From: CAYTZN01 sp964442495
GTDB taxonomy: Bacteria; Pseudomonadota; Gammaproteobacteria; Legionellales; Legionellaceae
Length of the DNA stretch: 64,000 bases
Reading direction: 5' to 3'
NCBI GenBank assembly: GCA_964442495.1
Contig: CAYTZN010000002.1
Location: forward strand, 62,001 to 126,000
Part shown: piece after piece, positions 54,537 to 63,590 of the stretch
How positions within the stretch are numbered: the first letter of the stretch is position 1
Layout of the letters: every line of letters begins with the position of its first letter
Program-made: the position numbers and the translations under genes
Notes under the pieces: generated by a model
The model's database searches: none
What the model saw: the letters and a program-made list of their open reading frames with translations, nothing else
Told to the model about the DNA's origin: nothing

Positions 54537-54977
54537 TTATTGGTAGTCGCTTTGTAGCTCTATGGGCATCAGTTCTTGAACACGGGCATACAACGAGACG
54601 ATTTGTTCACAAAACCCGTGGAGTTGCTCACGTGTTTCCCATAAAGCATAGTCAACGCCTTTACGAAACGCTTGTTGGCGGGCGAGACTTGCAATGAGCT
54701 GGACGTCTTGTTTGGATAATCCTAGTTCATCGTTTAATTCGATGAGTTCAAATAATGTTTTGTATTGTTTCACTTGGCGGTGATCATGCAATAAAAATGC
54801 TTTGAAGGTTAATTCAAAGGCGTGGTGCATGAGTGAGGTAATGGGGAGTAGCGTATCGATATGAAGATGGTTGTCCATGATGATTTCAGCGTTTTGCTTT
54901 AATAAATGCTCTGCACAATAAGCATGTTGAGCGGCAATTTTTAACATGTCCACAGGATCTAGAAATTGTCTATCCAT
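54537..54977 (-). CDS. Small helical protein, HEPN-like
   Basis: A 146-residue all-helical protein with the pattern MLKIAAQHAYCAEHLL near the start and SLMHHAFELTFKAFLLHDHR, resembling the HEPN-like helical bundle common in toxins and nucleotidyltransferase partners. The catalytic R-x4-6-H motif of HEPN RNases is not evident. AAGGAGA precedes the ATG. Function is unknown, and no partner toxin/antitoxin gene is adjacent. Confidence 0.6.
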   Translation of the reverse strand: MDRQFLDPVDMLKIAAQHAYCAEHLLKQNAEIIMDNHLHIDTLLPITSLMHHAFELTFKAFLLHDHRQVKQYKTLFELIELNDELGLSKQDVQLIASLARQQAFRKGVDYALWETREQLHGFCEQIVSLYARVQELMPIELQSDYQ

Positions 54978-55055
54978 TAAGCTTGTCTCCTTTTCCCTGT
55001 AAGCACTAAGAAAAATAGTTTAAAATGGTTGTTTTTTAAACTGTTGAATCATGTT

Positions 55056-56012
55056 ATGCGGGTATTTCTCAACCGTCCTTTTCATATTGGATCACTAGAG
55101 CTGCCGAACCGTTTGCTGCAGGGCCCCTTGGCAGGCTTTAGCTGCGCGCCGTTTAGAAAATTATATTACAAATTTCTACCCCCGGCTTATTGTGTATCTG
55201 AAATGATCTCAGCATACGATGTATTGTATAAACATCCAATTACTTCGCGCTATTTATATAGGGCGCCAGAGGAAAAAAAACTTTGTTATCAACTTGCAGG
55301 TCATGATCCCCTAATTATGGCTGAAGCTGCAGCACGTCTTGAGGATTTAGGCGCTGATCTTATTGACATTAATTGTGGTTGTCCTAAAACTAAAATTCGG
55401 AAAAAAGGCGCAGGCAGTGCCCTGCTTGAGGTGCCACATCATTTGTGTGAGATTGTTCGAGCAGTGCGGGGGTCGACTCGTATTCCTCTGACCGTTAAAA
55501 TACGGATTCAAGGCAATGAGAATGATATGGTATTAGCACGTGCGATTGAAGCCGCAGGAGCTGATGCATTGATTGTCCATGGTCGGCGATGGACAGATGA
55601 TTATTCTTACCCTTCAGATTTTCATCATATAGGGAAAATCAAACAAGCCATTCAAATTCCGGTGATTGCTAACGGTGATATTGCTGATGATGTGAGCTTG
55701 GCCCAGGCCATGGAGCAAAGTGGTTGTGATGCTTATATGATTGCCCGTGCGGGCAGCGGGAAGCCATGGCTTTATGAACATTTATTGAGTGAAACGCCAA
55801 CAGCTACTCCAAGCGCTGAAATACAAAAAGAATGTTTTATCGAGCATTTGCAGGGTTTAGCCGTTCTTGAAAATGACCATCAAGCTATGCTTCAAAGCAA
55901 ATCACTGGTTCGTTATTATTTTGGACATGTCTTGAGTACGGAACAATTGCAACGGTTTTATACGCTTCAGCGTTTAGGAGAAATTGAGCAATTTATAGAT
56001 GAAATGCCCTAG
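55056..56012 (+). CDS. tRNA-dihydrouridine synthase, DusB-like
   Basis: A FMN enzyme that reduces uridine in tRNA D-loops. The ATG at 55056 gives 318 residues; an upstream TTG (55029) is less likely. The Dus motifs are LLQGPLAGFSCAPFR at the start, the catalytic Cys in INCGCPKTKIRKKGAGSALL, and KIRIQG, VHGRRW and VIANGDI in the barrel. AGSALL is more DusB-like than DusA or DusC, but the class is uncertain. Confidence 0.85.
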   Translation: MRVFLNRPFHIGSLELPNRLLQGPLAGFSCAPFRKLYYKFLPPAYCVSEMISAYDVLYKHPITSRYLYRAPEEKKLCYQLAGHDPLIMAEAAARLEDLGADLIDINCGCPKTKIRKKGAGSALLEVPHHLCEIVRAVRGSTRIPLTVKIRIQGNENDMVLARAIEAAGADALIVHGRRWTDDYSYPSDFHHIGKIKQAIQIPVIANGDIADDVSLAQAMEQSGCDAYMIARAGSGKPWLYEHLLSETPTATPSAEIQKECFIEHLQGLAVLENDHQAMLQSKSLVRYYFGHVLSTEQLQRFYTLQRLGEIEQFIDEMP

Positions 56013-56071
56013 TATATAGCTTAAGTGGCAATAGGTTTGGTCACCTCTGATGACCTTATAGGAACTTAATA

Positions 56072-57250
56072 TCAACGTACGGGTTTGTTTTTACGGTCAT
56101 TTTTCGTCTCTTGTACAGGGGGCTCTCGGTTGACCTTGTGGAGTTCATTTTTGAGGTGTTTAAAACCTTGTCTATCAACACTTACCGAGCCGTCTAAACC
56201 ATAATTTAATCTTACTTCACTGAATATTTGATACCCAGAGGCATATTTCGCGTCTTTACGTTTTGTCATGGTTTCCATTGTTTTATCGACAGATTCTTTA
56301 AACAGATTAATAGTACCGTAATCGCAATGTGGTTCTTTTCTCTCCAACCAGCGATTTAGTCTTTCTTGAACACTCATTAATGCTTCCATGGGCTTTTCAA
56401 ACCCCTTCTTCTTTTTCATAGGATCTAAATCGTTACTGATGTCTTTGAGTAACTGTTTAAGAGACTTATCCTCAAGTTGATTGATATTATTCTTTAACTC
56501 GGTTTTAAGGGCTGTATAGCCTTCTGTAACTGTCGCTTCTTTTGTAAGTTTGGTTTCTTGTCGGCTTTCTAAGCCCTTTATATTTTGTGCCTGGAAACGT
56601 GTTAGGAAATAATCGAGTGCATGCATTATCTTATGAAGTAGCTTACTCATGCCCCAGTTTTCCGGTTTCACTAAGAGTTTTATAGTGCCATCTTTATCCA
56701 CGCCAGGTACAAAATGGGCGGTGTGTATTCCTTTCAAAGGAGCGGGTATTGAACCTGTCTTGGGATCAGAGTCAATATCAATTCTTAGTTTTAGATCGGG
56801 TATGTCGTCAGGAAGTCTTTGGTTGGGATCTCGCCACTTTCTATGTGAACTCACAGCGTTGTATCCATGCTCTTTATTGGCTTGTTTTTTTGAAAAATAG
56901 GTCATCAAATGTCTAACCGCTCGTTCAGACGTTTCTTTATCGCCATATTGGTTGATATTGGAGCCTTTTCCATAACCTTGGTGCAATGTAAAATTATCTC
57001 GCGTTTGAGCATACAATAAACAGCTCGCCATGTTGGATACACTGTGTTTGCCATCCGTAATCTGGCTGAAATATTTGTCCTTCAGCGCTTTCATTTTGGC
57101 TTCAAAGTCACCCATATTCTGGCTCGCCATGGCGTTTTTAATGATTTCCTGACCAATGTCAGCATATAGATTTGCTTCCCACAAACCAACTTGACCATTT
57201 TGCTCGATAAATTGTTCGAAGTTGTTGAAATTTTTAGATGTGGGTGACAT
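56072..57250 (-). CDS. Hypothetical cytosolic protein, candidate effector
   Basis: A 392-residue protein rich in Lys, Asp and Gln, without signal peptide or membrane segments. Residues about 10-130 are helical, the middle contains a beta segment (IHTAHFVPGVDKDGTIKLLV), and the C-terminal half is predicted helical with a strongly charged tail (NREPPVQETKNDRKNKPVR). I do not recognise it. Its setting among lineage-specific genes suggests host interaction. Confidence 0.6.
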   Translation of the reverse strand: MSPTSKNFNNFEQFIEQNGQVGLWEANLYADIGQEIIKNAMASQNMGDFEAKMKALKDKYFSQITDGKHSVSNMASCLLYAQTRDNFTLHQGYGKGSNINQYGDKETSERAVRHLMTYFSKKQANKEHGYNAVSSHRKWRDPNQRLPDDIPDLKLRIDIDSDPKTGSIPAPLKGIHTAHFVPGVDKDGTIKLLVKPENWGMSKLLHKIMHALDYFLTRFQAQNIKGLESRQETKLTKEATVTEGYTALKTELKNNINQLEDKSLKQLLKDISNDLDPMKKKKGFEKPMEALMSVQERLNRWLERKEPHCDYGTINLFKESVDKTMETMTKRKDAKYASGYQIFSEVRLNYGLDGSVSVDRQGFKHLKNELHKVNREPPVQETKNDRKNKPVR

Positions 57251-57372
57251 TGTATTTTTCTCTTAATTTACCCTCTTTTGTTTATTTTAGACCAAATATA
57301 CAATAAATTAAGATGTGGTTAAGAGCGGAAATCCAACGTTTATTGGCTTTTTAATGCTCGACGCTTTATGAG

Positions 57373-58125
57373 CTAGGTTAAGCTGCGTCCGCCATCCACG
57401 TTTAATGTTTGTCCCGTGATAAATGGATTATGGGCAAGAGCTAATACAGCTTGAGCAATGTAGGCGGGTTCGCCATGCCGTTTTAGGGGGGTGCGCGCAA
57501 TGATGTCTTCCTGGGCTTTAGCATTTAGTGCATTGCTGTGTTCAGGCCATGCGATGGCGCCAGGTGCTATTGCATTGACGCGAACGTTGGGGGCAAATTC
57601 ACGTGCTAATGTTTTGGTTTGCATGGCTAATGCAGCCTTGGATTGGCAATACACGGAATAACCTTTTAAAGGGTTATTTGCATGAATGTCGGTGATGTTA
57701 ACAATGGAGCCTTTATGGGCTGCAAGATGTGGGTAGGCTGCATGGCTTAACCAAAAAGGAGCGTGTACATTCGTGGTAAACAGCGCGTGCCAATGTTCAT
57801 CGTTCAGTGCATCCGTTGGGGTTTTTGTAAAAAGAGAGGCATTATTAACGAGCAGATCAAGGCGTCCCGCCCATTGAATTGCGTTGACAATAACGAGCCG
57901 CGCCTCTTCTTTTTTGGTTAAGTCAGCATTTAAAACATAAGCACTATCTGTTCGTAGTTGGTTTAATTGTTCGGCAAGTTTTTGTGCGTCTTTTTCTGAG
58001 CGATGGCAATGAATCACGACCCGATAGCCTGCCTGATGGAGGTGTTTTGCAATGGAGGCACCTATGCGTCTGGCAGCGCCCGTTATCAATGCGACTTCAG
58101 TAGCTTGTGTATTGATGTGATTCAA
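57373..58125 (-). CDS. Pteridine reductase-type SDR
   Basis: A short-chain dehydrogenase reading TGAARRIGASIAKHLHQAG, the TGxxxRxG variant typical of pteridine reductases (PTR1/FolM) with the basic residues that favour NADPH. The NNAS and catalytic YCQSK motifs follow. A TTG at 58125 with GAGGA 7 bases before is the preferred start (250 residues); longer starts to 58191 lack a good ribosome site. It should reduce oxidised or dihydro-pterins, perhaps to a tetrahydro cofactor for phenylalanine hydroxylase. A pterin synthase homologue lies two genes away. Confidence 0.88.
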   Translation of the reverse strand: MNHINTQATEVALITGAARRIGASIAKHLHQAGYRVVIHCHRSEKDAQKLAEQLNQLRTDSAYVLNADLTKKEEARLVIVNAIQWAGRLDLLVNNASLFTKTPTDALNDEHWHALFTTNVHAPFWLSHAAYPHLAAHKGSIVNITDIHANNPLKGYSVYCQSKAALAMQTKTLAREFAPNVRVNAIAPGAIAWPEHSNALNAKAQEDIIARTPLKRHGEPAYIAQAVLALAHNPFITGQTLNVDGGRSLT

Positions 58126-58159
58126 GGTATGTTCCTCTTTTTTCACTTTTTGGTTGATT

Positions 58160-59272
58160 ATGAACCTACTCGAGGCCATTCGCTCGCACATTCAAAACGA
58201 AGGTGACATGCCTTTTGTTGAGTTTATGCATCGAGCGTTATATACCCCAAATCTTGGTTATTATAGTGCAGGAACTCAAAAATTTGGGGCGGGTGGTGAT
58301 TTTATCACAGCGCCTGAGTTAACGCCTTTGTTTGGTCAAACACTAGCGGCGCAATGCCTGCAGGTATTAAGCGGGCTAGAAACGCCTATTTTATTTGAGT
58401 TTGGCGCAGGCTCCGGTCGACTCTGTGTGGACATGCTAACGTATCTTGAGCGCCACCAAGCGCTTCCCTATGCGTACCATATTCTAGAAGTCAGTGGTGA
58501 TTTGCAACGTCGTCAATATGCGCTGATACAATCAGAGCTGCCTCATTTAGCGCATACCGTAAAATGGCTATCGCATTGGCCCACGGAGTCCTTTTCTGGG
58601 GTTATTATTGCAAATGAAGTTTTGGATGCAATGCCCGTTCATCGTTTTTTAGCAACGAAGGACGGTGTGTTGGAAAGTTATATTACGTTAAATGCGGCAC
58701 TAGAGCTTCAAGAGCAATACAAGCCCTGTGTAAACGCGCACTTAATCAGCCATGTAGAGCATGCTTTGCCGAGAGAGCTCTATCCTTATCAATCCGAGGC
58801 TAATTTATTTATTGACGATTGGCTACGTCAATGCAGCACCATGCTTCATCAAGGCGCTATGTTTCTTATTGATTATGGTTTTCCTCAGCACGAGTATTAC
58901 CATTCAGATAGATCAAGTGGTACGCTTATGTGCCATTATCGCCACCATGCTCATACAAACCCGTTGCTATATCTTGGTGAACAGGACATCACGGCGCATG
59001 TTGATTTTACCCATGTCGCGGAGGCGGCTCATGCGGCAGGGTTTCATGTGGCAGGATATACCAATCAGGCGGCTTTTTTGCTGGCGAATGGTTTGTTAAA
59101 CTTGATGCAATCACCAGAAAATACCCCTTTAAGCCTCAATAGTCAGCAAGCGGTAAAACAATTGTTGCAACCTAGTGAGATGGGTGAGTTGTTTAAGGTC
59201 ATTGCATTGACCAAACAGGTTGACGGTTCATTAACGGGGTTTCAATTGCAAGACAAACGAGCGAGTTTATAA
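58160..59272 (+). CDS. MidA/NDUFAF7-like SAM methyltransferase
   Basis: The 370-residue protein is a DUF185 member: MPFVEFMHRALYTPNLGYYS at the start, the SAM loop LFEFGAGSGRLCVDML, and SGVIIANEVLDAMPVHRF (the active-site Asn-Glu region). The human homologue methylates an Arg of complex I; the bacterial substrate is not settled. The start ATG lies 34 bases from the divergent pteridine reductase start, so they share a control region. Confidence 0.88.
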   Translation: MNLLEAIRSHIQNEGDMPFVEFMHRALYTPNLGYYSAGTQKFGAGGDFITAPELTPLFGQTLAAQCLQVLSGLETPILFEFGAGSGRLCVDMLTYLERHQALPYAYHILEVSGDLQRRQYALIQSELPHLAHTVKWLSHWPTESFSGVIIANEVLDAMPVHRFLATKDGVLESYITLNAALELQEQYKPCVNAHLISHVEHALPRELYPYQSEANLFIDDWLRQCSTMLHQGAMFLIDYGFPQHEYYHSDRSSGTLMCHYRHHAHTNPLLYLGEQDITAHVDFTHVAEAAHAAGFHVAGYTNQAAFLLANGLLNLMQSPENTPLSLNSQQAVKQLLQPSEMGELFKVIALTKQVDGSLTGFQLQDKRASL

Positions 59273-59274
59273 TC

Positions 59275-59766
59275 ATGGCAAAATATTTAACCACGGTAGA
59301 ACTGCAAAAAGAGTCTATGAAATTTTCTGCAGGCCATACCACCATTTTTTCGGCAACGGATCGCGAGCCGTTGCATGGCCATATGTATGGTGTTTATCTC
59401 GCTCTTTCCACATGGGTAGAAGATAATGGCATGACTTTTGATTATCGTTATTATAAAGAGCGGATACATCTCTTGTGTCGGCAATTAAATCAAACGTTTT
59501 TGATGCCTCAATATTCGCCTTTTTTAGAATACGCAGAAGATGAGAGTTATTATTACTTCACCTTTAATCATAAAAAAATCCCTTTTTTGAAAGAGGACGT
59601 GACCCTCATGCCGCTCAGCAACATCACGGTAGAAGAGCTCTCCCGTTGGTTTGTAAATGAATTAATTAAAGATCACGAGGAATTAAAACGTCATCGTATT
59701 GAGCGTATTGTTGTAAAGGTTTTTTCAGCCCCAGGCCAATCGGCAAGTCACACTTGGCCGAGTTAA
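59275..59766 (+). CDS. 6-pyruvoyl-tetrahydropterin synthase homologue
   Basis: The 163-residue T-fold protein has the zinc-binding histidines of the family: FSAGH near the start and LHGHMYG. In QueD and animal PTPS a catalytic Cys stands four residues before HGH; here that position is Arg, with the sequence REPLHGH, so the usual nucleophile is missing and a Glu sits one residue away. This resembles the PTPS-III class, in which Glu replaces Cys and the enzyme can bypass FolB in folate synthesis. It abuts priA (stop TAA then ATG). Confidence 0.82.
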   Translation: MAKYLTTVELQKESMKFSAGHTTIFSATDREPLHGHMYGVYLALSTWVEDNGMTFDYRYYKERIHLLCRQLNQTFLMPQYSPFLEYAEDESYYYFTFNHKKIPFLKEDVTLMPLSNITVEELSRWFVNELIKDHEELKRHRIERIVVKVFSAPGQSASHTWPS

Positions 59767-61941
59767 ATGAGGGCCGTGTTTAGCGTTTGTGTTTTTCACA
59801 CCTTTCACGATTGTTTTGATTATTATGCGGATGCAGTAGAGCCCTCTATTGGGGCTCGAGTGTCAGTGCCTTTTCGACAACAGATACGAATGGGGGTGGT
59901 GGTTGCTAAACATTTTCCAAAGCACCCCTATGCTAAGACTAAAAGCATCGCTCGGGTGATTGATGATACGCCCTTGATGTCTGGCGAGCTTCTCGCTTTA
60001 TGCCATTGGGTGAGCCACTATTATCAATCGCCATTATCAGAAGTTATCCCGCTTGCGTTGCCCAAAAAATACCGTAATGGGGATGACTGTGTTCTACCGA
60101 CAGGCCTTTATTATCGCTTAGCGGTGGCGCCCCAGGATGCGCTACACTTGTTAACCAGTCGGGCACCTCGGCAGCGGGCATTGGTCGATTTTATAGCTCA
60201 AGAACCGTCACCACTCTCAAAGAGCCAGTTATTGGCTGCGGGCTTTAATCGAGGACTTCTTGATACCTTGGTGGCACGTAAGGTCTTGGACGTTCAATGT
60301 CAAATAGAGACGCCAGCTCTTAATACTCATCTTGATAAGCCCTTACTATTAAATGCTGAGCAAGCGTTTGCACGCGACACAATTTATGAACATTTAGATG
60401 CTTATCGGTGTTTTTTATTGCAAGGGGTGACAGGTAGCGGGAAAACAGAGGTGTATCTGCACGTGATAGCAAAAGTTCTTGCAGCAGGTAGACAAGTGTT
60501 GGTGTTGGTTCCAGAAATTGGTTTAACGCCCCAGTTACTCGCGCGTTTTCGAGCTCGATTTAAAGAGCCGATGGTGGTTATTCATTCTAAACTATCTGAT
60601 ACCGAGCGCCAGCAAGCATGGCTTTGGGCAAAAGAAGAGGGTGTGAAATTAGTTATTGGTACACGCGGGGCTATTTTTACGCCCATGCCCGGGTTGGGGC
60701 TCATCATCATCGATGAAGAACATGACACGTCCTTGAAGCAAATGGATGGGGTGCGTTATTCGGCAAGAGACACGGCGCTCATGCGCGCGCACCTTCGCCA
60801 TGTCCCAATTATTCTTGGTTCAGCAACCCCAAGTCTTGAGAGTCTGTATAATTGCACATCTAATAAATACACCTTGTTACGTTTGAACGAGAAGGCTCTC
60901 GACAGCAAGCCGTTGCATTACCAGGTGCTTGATATTCGTAACCAAACCTTGGAAGAGGGCTTAGCAAACGCAAGCATAATGGCCATCAAGAGGCATTTAG
61001 AGCAAGGCAATCAAGTGCTGGTGTTTATTAATCGTCGAGGTTTTGCTCCAGTGCTCCTTTGTCATCAATGTGGATGGATGGCGGATTGCAAGGCGTGTGA
61101 TGCTCACTTAACCCTGCATCGACATCAAAACCGACTGGCTTGTCATCATTGTGGACTGTTGCAAGGGATTCCAACGCAATGTCTGCAATGCCAAAGCCGA
61201 GAGTTAGTCCCGGTGGGAACAGGTACTCAGCGGGTGTATGAGCACTTGCAGACCGTTTTTCCGTCAACGGTTATTTTGCGTATAGACCGTGATGAAATAC
61301 GGAAAAAAAATGCTCTTGATGAGAGTTTGGCGCGGATAGATTCAGGTGATGCTCAGCTGATTATTGGCACGCAGATGTTAGCAAAAGGCCATCATTTTCC
61401 CCGCTTAACGTTGGTGGTGGTTCTTGATGCAGACAATGGCTTTTACAATCAGGATTTTCGTGCTTTAGAACGTCTAGGCCAGTTATTAACGCAAGTGGCA
61501 GGTCGTGCGGGTCGGGCGGAAATTCCTGGTGAGGTGGTTATTCAAACGCATTTGCCCCAACACCCCTTGCTGAATAAATTGATCAAGGAAGGGTATGATG
61601 CGTTTGCAGATGAATTGTTGTTGTTACGCCGACAAGCGGATTTCCCCCCCTATTATTATCTTGCAGCCATTCGTGCGGAAAGCAAAGCGCTTCCTCAAAC
61701 CTTGGCTTTTCTTCATGCACTCAAAGCGCAATTGTTACCGTATGATGTTACGGTTTTGGGTCCCGCACCTGCGCCCTTAGCTCGAAAAGCTAGTTTTCAT
61801 CGGTTTCAGTTGTTGGTTAAATCGTCCACACGTAAAAAATTGAAGGTAGCGTTGACCGACATGCGCGAGTGGTTAACAATCAATGTCAAAATGAAAGGTG
61901 TTCGTTGGAACATCGATGTTGACCCTATGGATTTATCATGA
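59767..61941 (+). CDS. priA: Primosomal helicase PriA
   Basis: PriA restarts stalled replication forks. It has 724 residues: a DNA-binding N-terminal domain, helicase core with GVTGSGKTEVYLH and DEEHD, the zinc-binding region of about eight cysteines (LLCHQCGWMADCKACD ... LACHHCGLLQ ... CLQCQSRE), and GTQMLAKGHHFPRLTLV. The start follows the previous stop directly; the end overlaps the thioesterase start by 4 bases. Confidence 0.97.
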   Translation: MRAVFSVCVFHTFHDCFDYYADAVEPSIGARVSVPFRQQIRMGVVVAKHFPKHPYAKTKSIARVIDDTPLMSGELLALCHWVSHYYQSPLSEVIPLALPKKYRNGDDCVLPTGLYYRLAVAPQDALHLLTSRAPRQRALVDFIAQEPSPLSKSQLLAAGFNRGLLDTLVARKVLDVQCQIETPALNTHLDKPLLLNAEQAFARDTIYEHLDAYRCFLLQGVTGSGKTEVYLHVIAKVLAAGRQVLVLVPEIGLTPQLLARFRARFKEPMVVIHSKLSDTERQQAWLWAKEEGVKLVIGTRGAIFTPMPGLGLIIIDEEHDTSLKQMDGVRYSARDTALMRAHLRHVPIILGSATPSLESLYNCTSNKYTLLRLNEKALDSKPLHYQVLDIRNQTLEEGLANASIMAIKRHLEQGNQVLVFINRRGFAPVLLCHQCGWMADCKACDAHLTLHRHQNRLACHHCGLLQGIPTQCLQCQSRELVPVGTGTQRVYEHLQTVFPSTVILRIDRDEIRKKNALDESLARIDSGDAQLIIGTQMLAKGHHFPRLTLVVVLDADNGFYNQDFRALERLGQLLTQVAGRAGRAEIPGEVVIQTHLPQHPLLNKLIKEGYDAFADELLLLRRQADFPPYYYLAAIRAESKALPQTLAFLHALKAQLLPYDVTVLGPAPAPLARKASFHRFQLLVKSSTRKKLKVALTDMREWLTINVKMKGVRWNIDVDPMDLS

Positions 61942-62330
61942 CCCATCAAAAAATAGTCGTGCATCAAAAAACCTTTAACATTGATTGGGGTGACATGGAT
62001 GCTTTAGGGCATGTGAATAACGTGCGGTATTTTGATTATTTTCAACAAGCTCGGATTGACTGGCTCGAGGCCTTAAAGATTGGCATGAAGCAAAAAATCG
62101 GACCTGTTGTTGTTCATGTGGCATGTACGTTTTTAAAGCCTGTAGTTTATCCCGCGACATTAACCTTGAAAAGCAGCCTATACAGTTTAGGTCGTTCTAG
62201 CATGGTGTTAGATCATGACCTTTATCAAGGCGAGTGTCTGATGGCCGAAGGGTTGTGCAAAATTGTGTGGGTGGATTATGAGCTAAATAAATCAGTTCCT
62301 CTGCCTTTGGAAATTCGAGAGCTTTTTTAA
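61938..62330 (+). CDS. Hotdog-fold acyl-CoA thioesterase, YbgC-like
   Basis: A 130-residue protein with the 4HBT signature INWGDMDALGHVNNVRYFDYF-like at residues 15-36, including the catalytic Asp. It probably hydrolyses small acyl-CoA or aromatic thioesters; the substrate is unknown. It is coupled to priA by an ATGA overlap and converges on nth with a 4-base overlap. Confidence 0.88.
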   Translation: MTHQKIVVHQKTFNIDWGDMDALGHVNNVRYFDYFQQARIDWLEALKIGMKQKIGPVVVHVACTFLKPVVYPATLTLKSSLYSLGRSSMVLDHDLYQGECLMAEGLCKIVWVDYELNKSVPLPLEIRELF

Positions 62331-62968
62331 TCCGGTGTTTTTGTTTTATGCGAATATTCACATAGGTCTTTAATAATGCACTCTGGACAATGTGGTTTTC
62401 GAGCGGTGCACACGTAGCGGCCGTGTAAAATCAGCCAGTGGTGTGCGTCTTTTAAAAATTCTTTGTCAATGTTTTTCACTAAGCCTAATTCAACCTCCAG
62501 GGGCGTTTTGCCAGGAGCGAGCCCTGTTCGATTAGCCACACGAAAAATATGGGTGTCAACGGCCATGGTGGGCTCTGAAAAAGCAGTATTGAGAACCACG
62601 TTAGCCGTTTTTCGGCCCACGCCAGGCAGGGCTTGCAATGCCTCCCGGGTTCTCGGGACGACTCCTTGGTGCTGCTCAATCAGCAAGTGACAGGTTTTTA
62701 TGATGTTGGCTGCTTTAGTGTTAAACAAGCCAATGGTTTTAATGTGGGTTTTGAGCTTTTCTTCGCCTAAGCTCAGCAGTGCTTCTGGTGTATTGGCAAT
62801 GGGAAAAAGGATTCGGGTGGCCTTATTAACACTTATGTCAGTGGCTTGGGCGGAGAGCATTACTGCAATAAGAAGCTCAAAGGGTGATGTGTAGTGTAAT
62901 TCTGTGGTGGGGTTAGGGTTTTGAGCCCTTAGACGTTCAAAAATGACGCGTCGTTTTTCTTTATTCAC
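62327..62968 (-). CDS. nth: Endonuclease III
   Basis: Nth is the base-excision glycosylase/AP lyase for oxidised pyrimidines. The 213 residues show the helix-hairpin-helix LPGVGRKTANVVL (with the catalytic Lys), the Asp in VDTHIFRVANR, and the 4Fe-4S cluster CTARKPHCPECIIKDLC with the C-x6-C-x2-C-x5-C spacing. It overlaps rsxB by 8 bases. Confidence 0.96.
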   Translation of the reverse strand: MNKEKRRVIFERLRAQNPNPTTELHYTSPFELLIAVMLSAQATDISVNKATRILFPIANTPEALLSLGEEKLKTHIKTIGLFNTKAANIIKTCHLLIEQHQGVVPRTREALQALPGVGRKTANVVLNTAFSEPTMAVDTHIFRVANRTGLAPGKTPLEVELGLVKNIDKEFLKDAHHWLILHGRYVCTARKPHCPECIIKDLCEYSHKTKTPD

Positions 62969-63578
62969 GCGATGCCCCTTTGTTTTTTGCGCGTGCTAGG
63001 GCATCTAAAATATAATCTTGCTTGGCCTGTCTTTCGGTTTGTTGATTTTCCGTCGGAGGGGCGACTAAACGCTTTTCTCTGTAGGCTTGTTGTTTTTCCT
63101 GTTCATCTCGTAATAACCGTACCTTTCGCGCATTGTAGCGAAGGCGAGCTTGCTCTTTGTTGTACAAAGGGGCGGGTAGGGAGACCATCTCAATGCAATC
63201 CACGGGGCAAGGTTCAACACAAAGCCCACAACCGGTGCATTCATCAGGAAGAACCGTGTGCATTAATTTTCCTGCACCAATGATGGCATCCACGGGACAG
63301 GCTTGAATGCACTTGGTGCACCCAATGCATTCCGTTTCACGAATGAAGGCCAATGCTGGGGGGCGTGTGTTTTCCTCGGCTATGGCTAAATACGGGGCTG
63401 GGTCAATGTTGAGCAAAGCGCCCAATGCTTTAACTGTATCAACCCCACCGGGAGGGCATCGGTCGATGGGTGCCGCCTTTTGAGCCAAGGCTTGCGCATA
63501 CGGCAGGCAGCCTGGATAACCACACTCTTCGCATTGCGTTTGGGGCAGTAAGGCATCAATTTCTTTTACAGAGGTCAT
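62961..63578 (-). CDS. rsxB: RnfB/RsxB-type ferredoxin, without anchor
   Basis: It has the RnfB iron-sulfur pattern: CEECGYPGC near the N-terminus, then two 4Fe-4S ferredoxin motifs (CIGCTKCIQACPVDA and CTGCGLCVEPCPVDC). In other RnfB/RsxB proteins an N-terminal membrane helix precedes these; here it begins MTSVKEIDALLPQTQCEECG, so the protein is soluble. The other Rnf/Rsx subunits are absent nearby, but nth follows directly as at the end of enteric rsx operons. Its electron partner is unknown. Confidence 0.88.
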   Translation of the reverse strand: MTSVKEIDALLPQTQCEECGYPGCLPYAQALAQKAAPIDRCPPGGVDTVKALGALLNIDPAPYLAIAEENTRPPALAFIRETECIGCTKCIQACPVDAIIGAGKLMHTVLPDECTGCGLCVEPCPVDCIEMVSLPAPLYNKEQARLRYNARKVRLLRDEQEKQQAYREKRLVAPPTENQQTERQAKQDYILDALARAKNKGASRE

Positions 63579-63590
63579 CTAAACATTCCG

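Noticed and set aside
54537..54977. HEPN RNase toxin of a toxin-antitoxin pair
   Set aside because: No R-x4-6-H motif and no adjacent antitoxin or nucleotidyltransferase gene.
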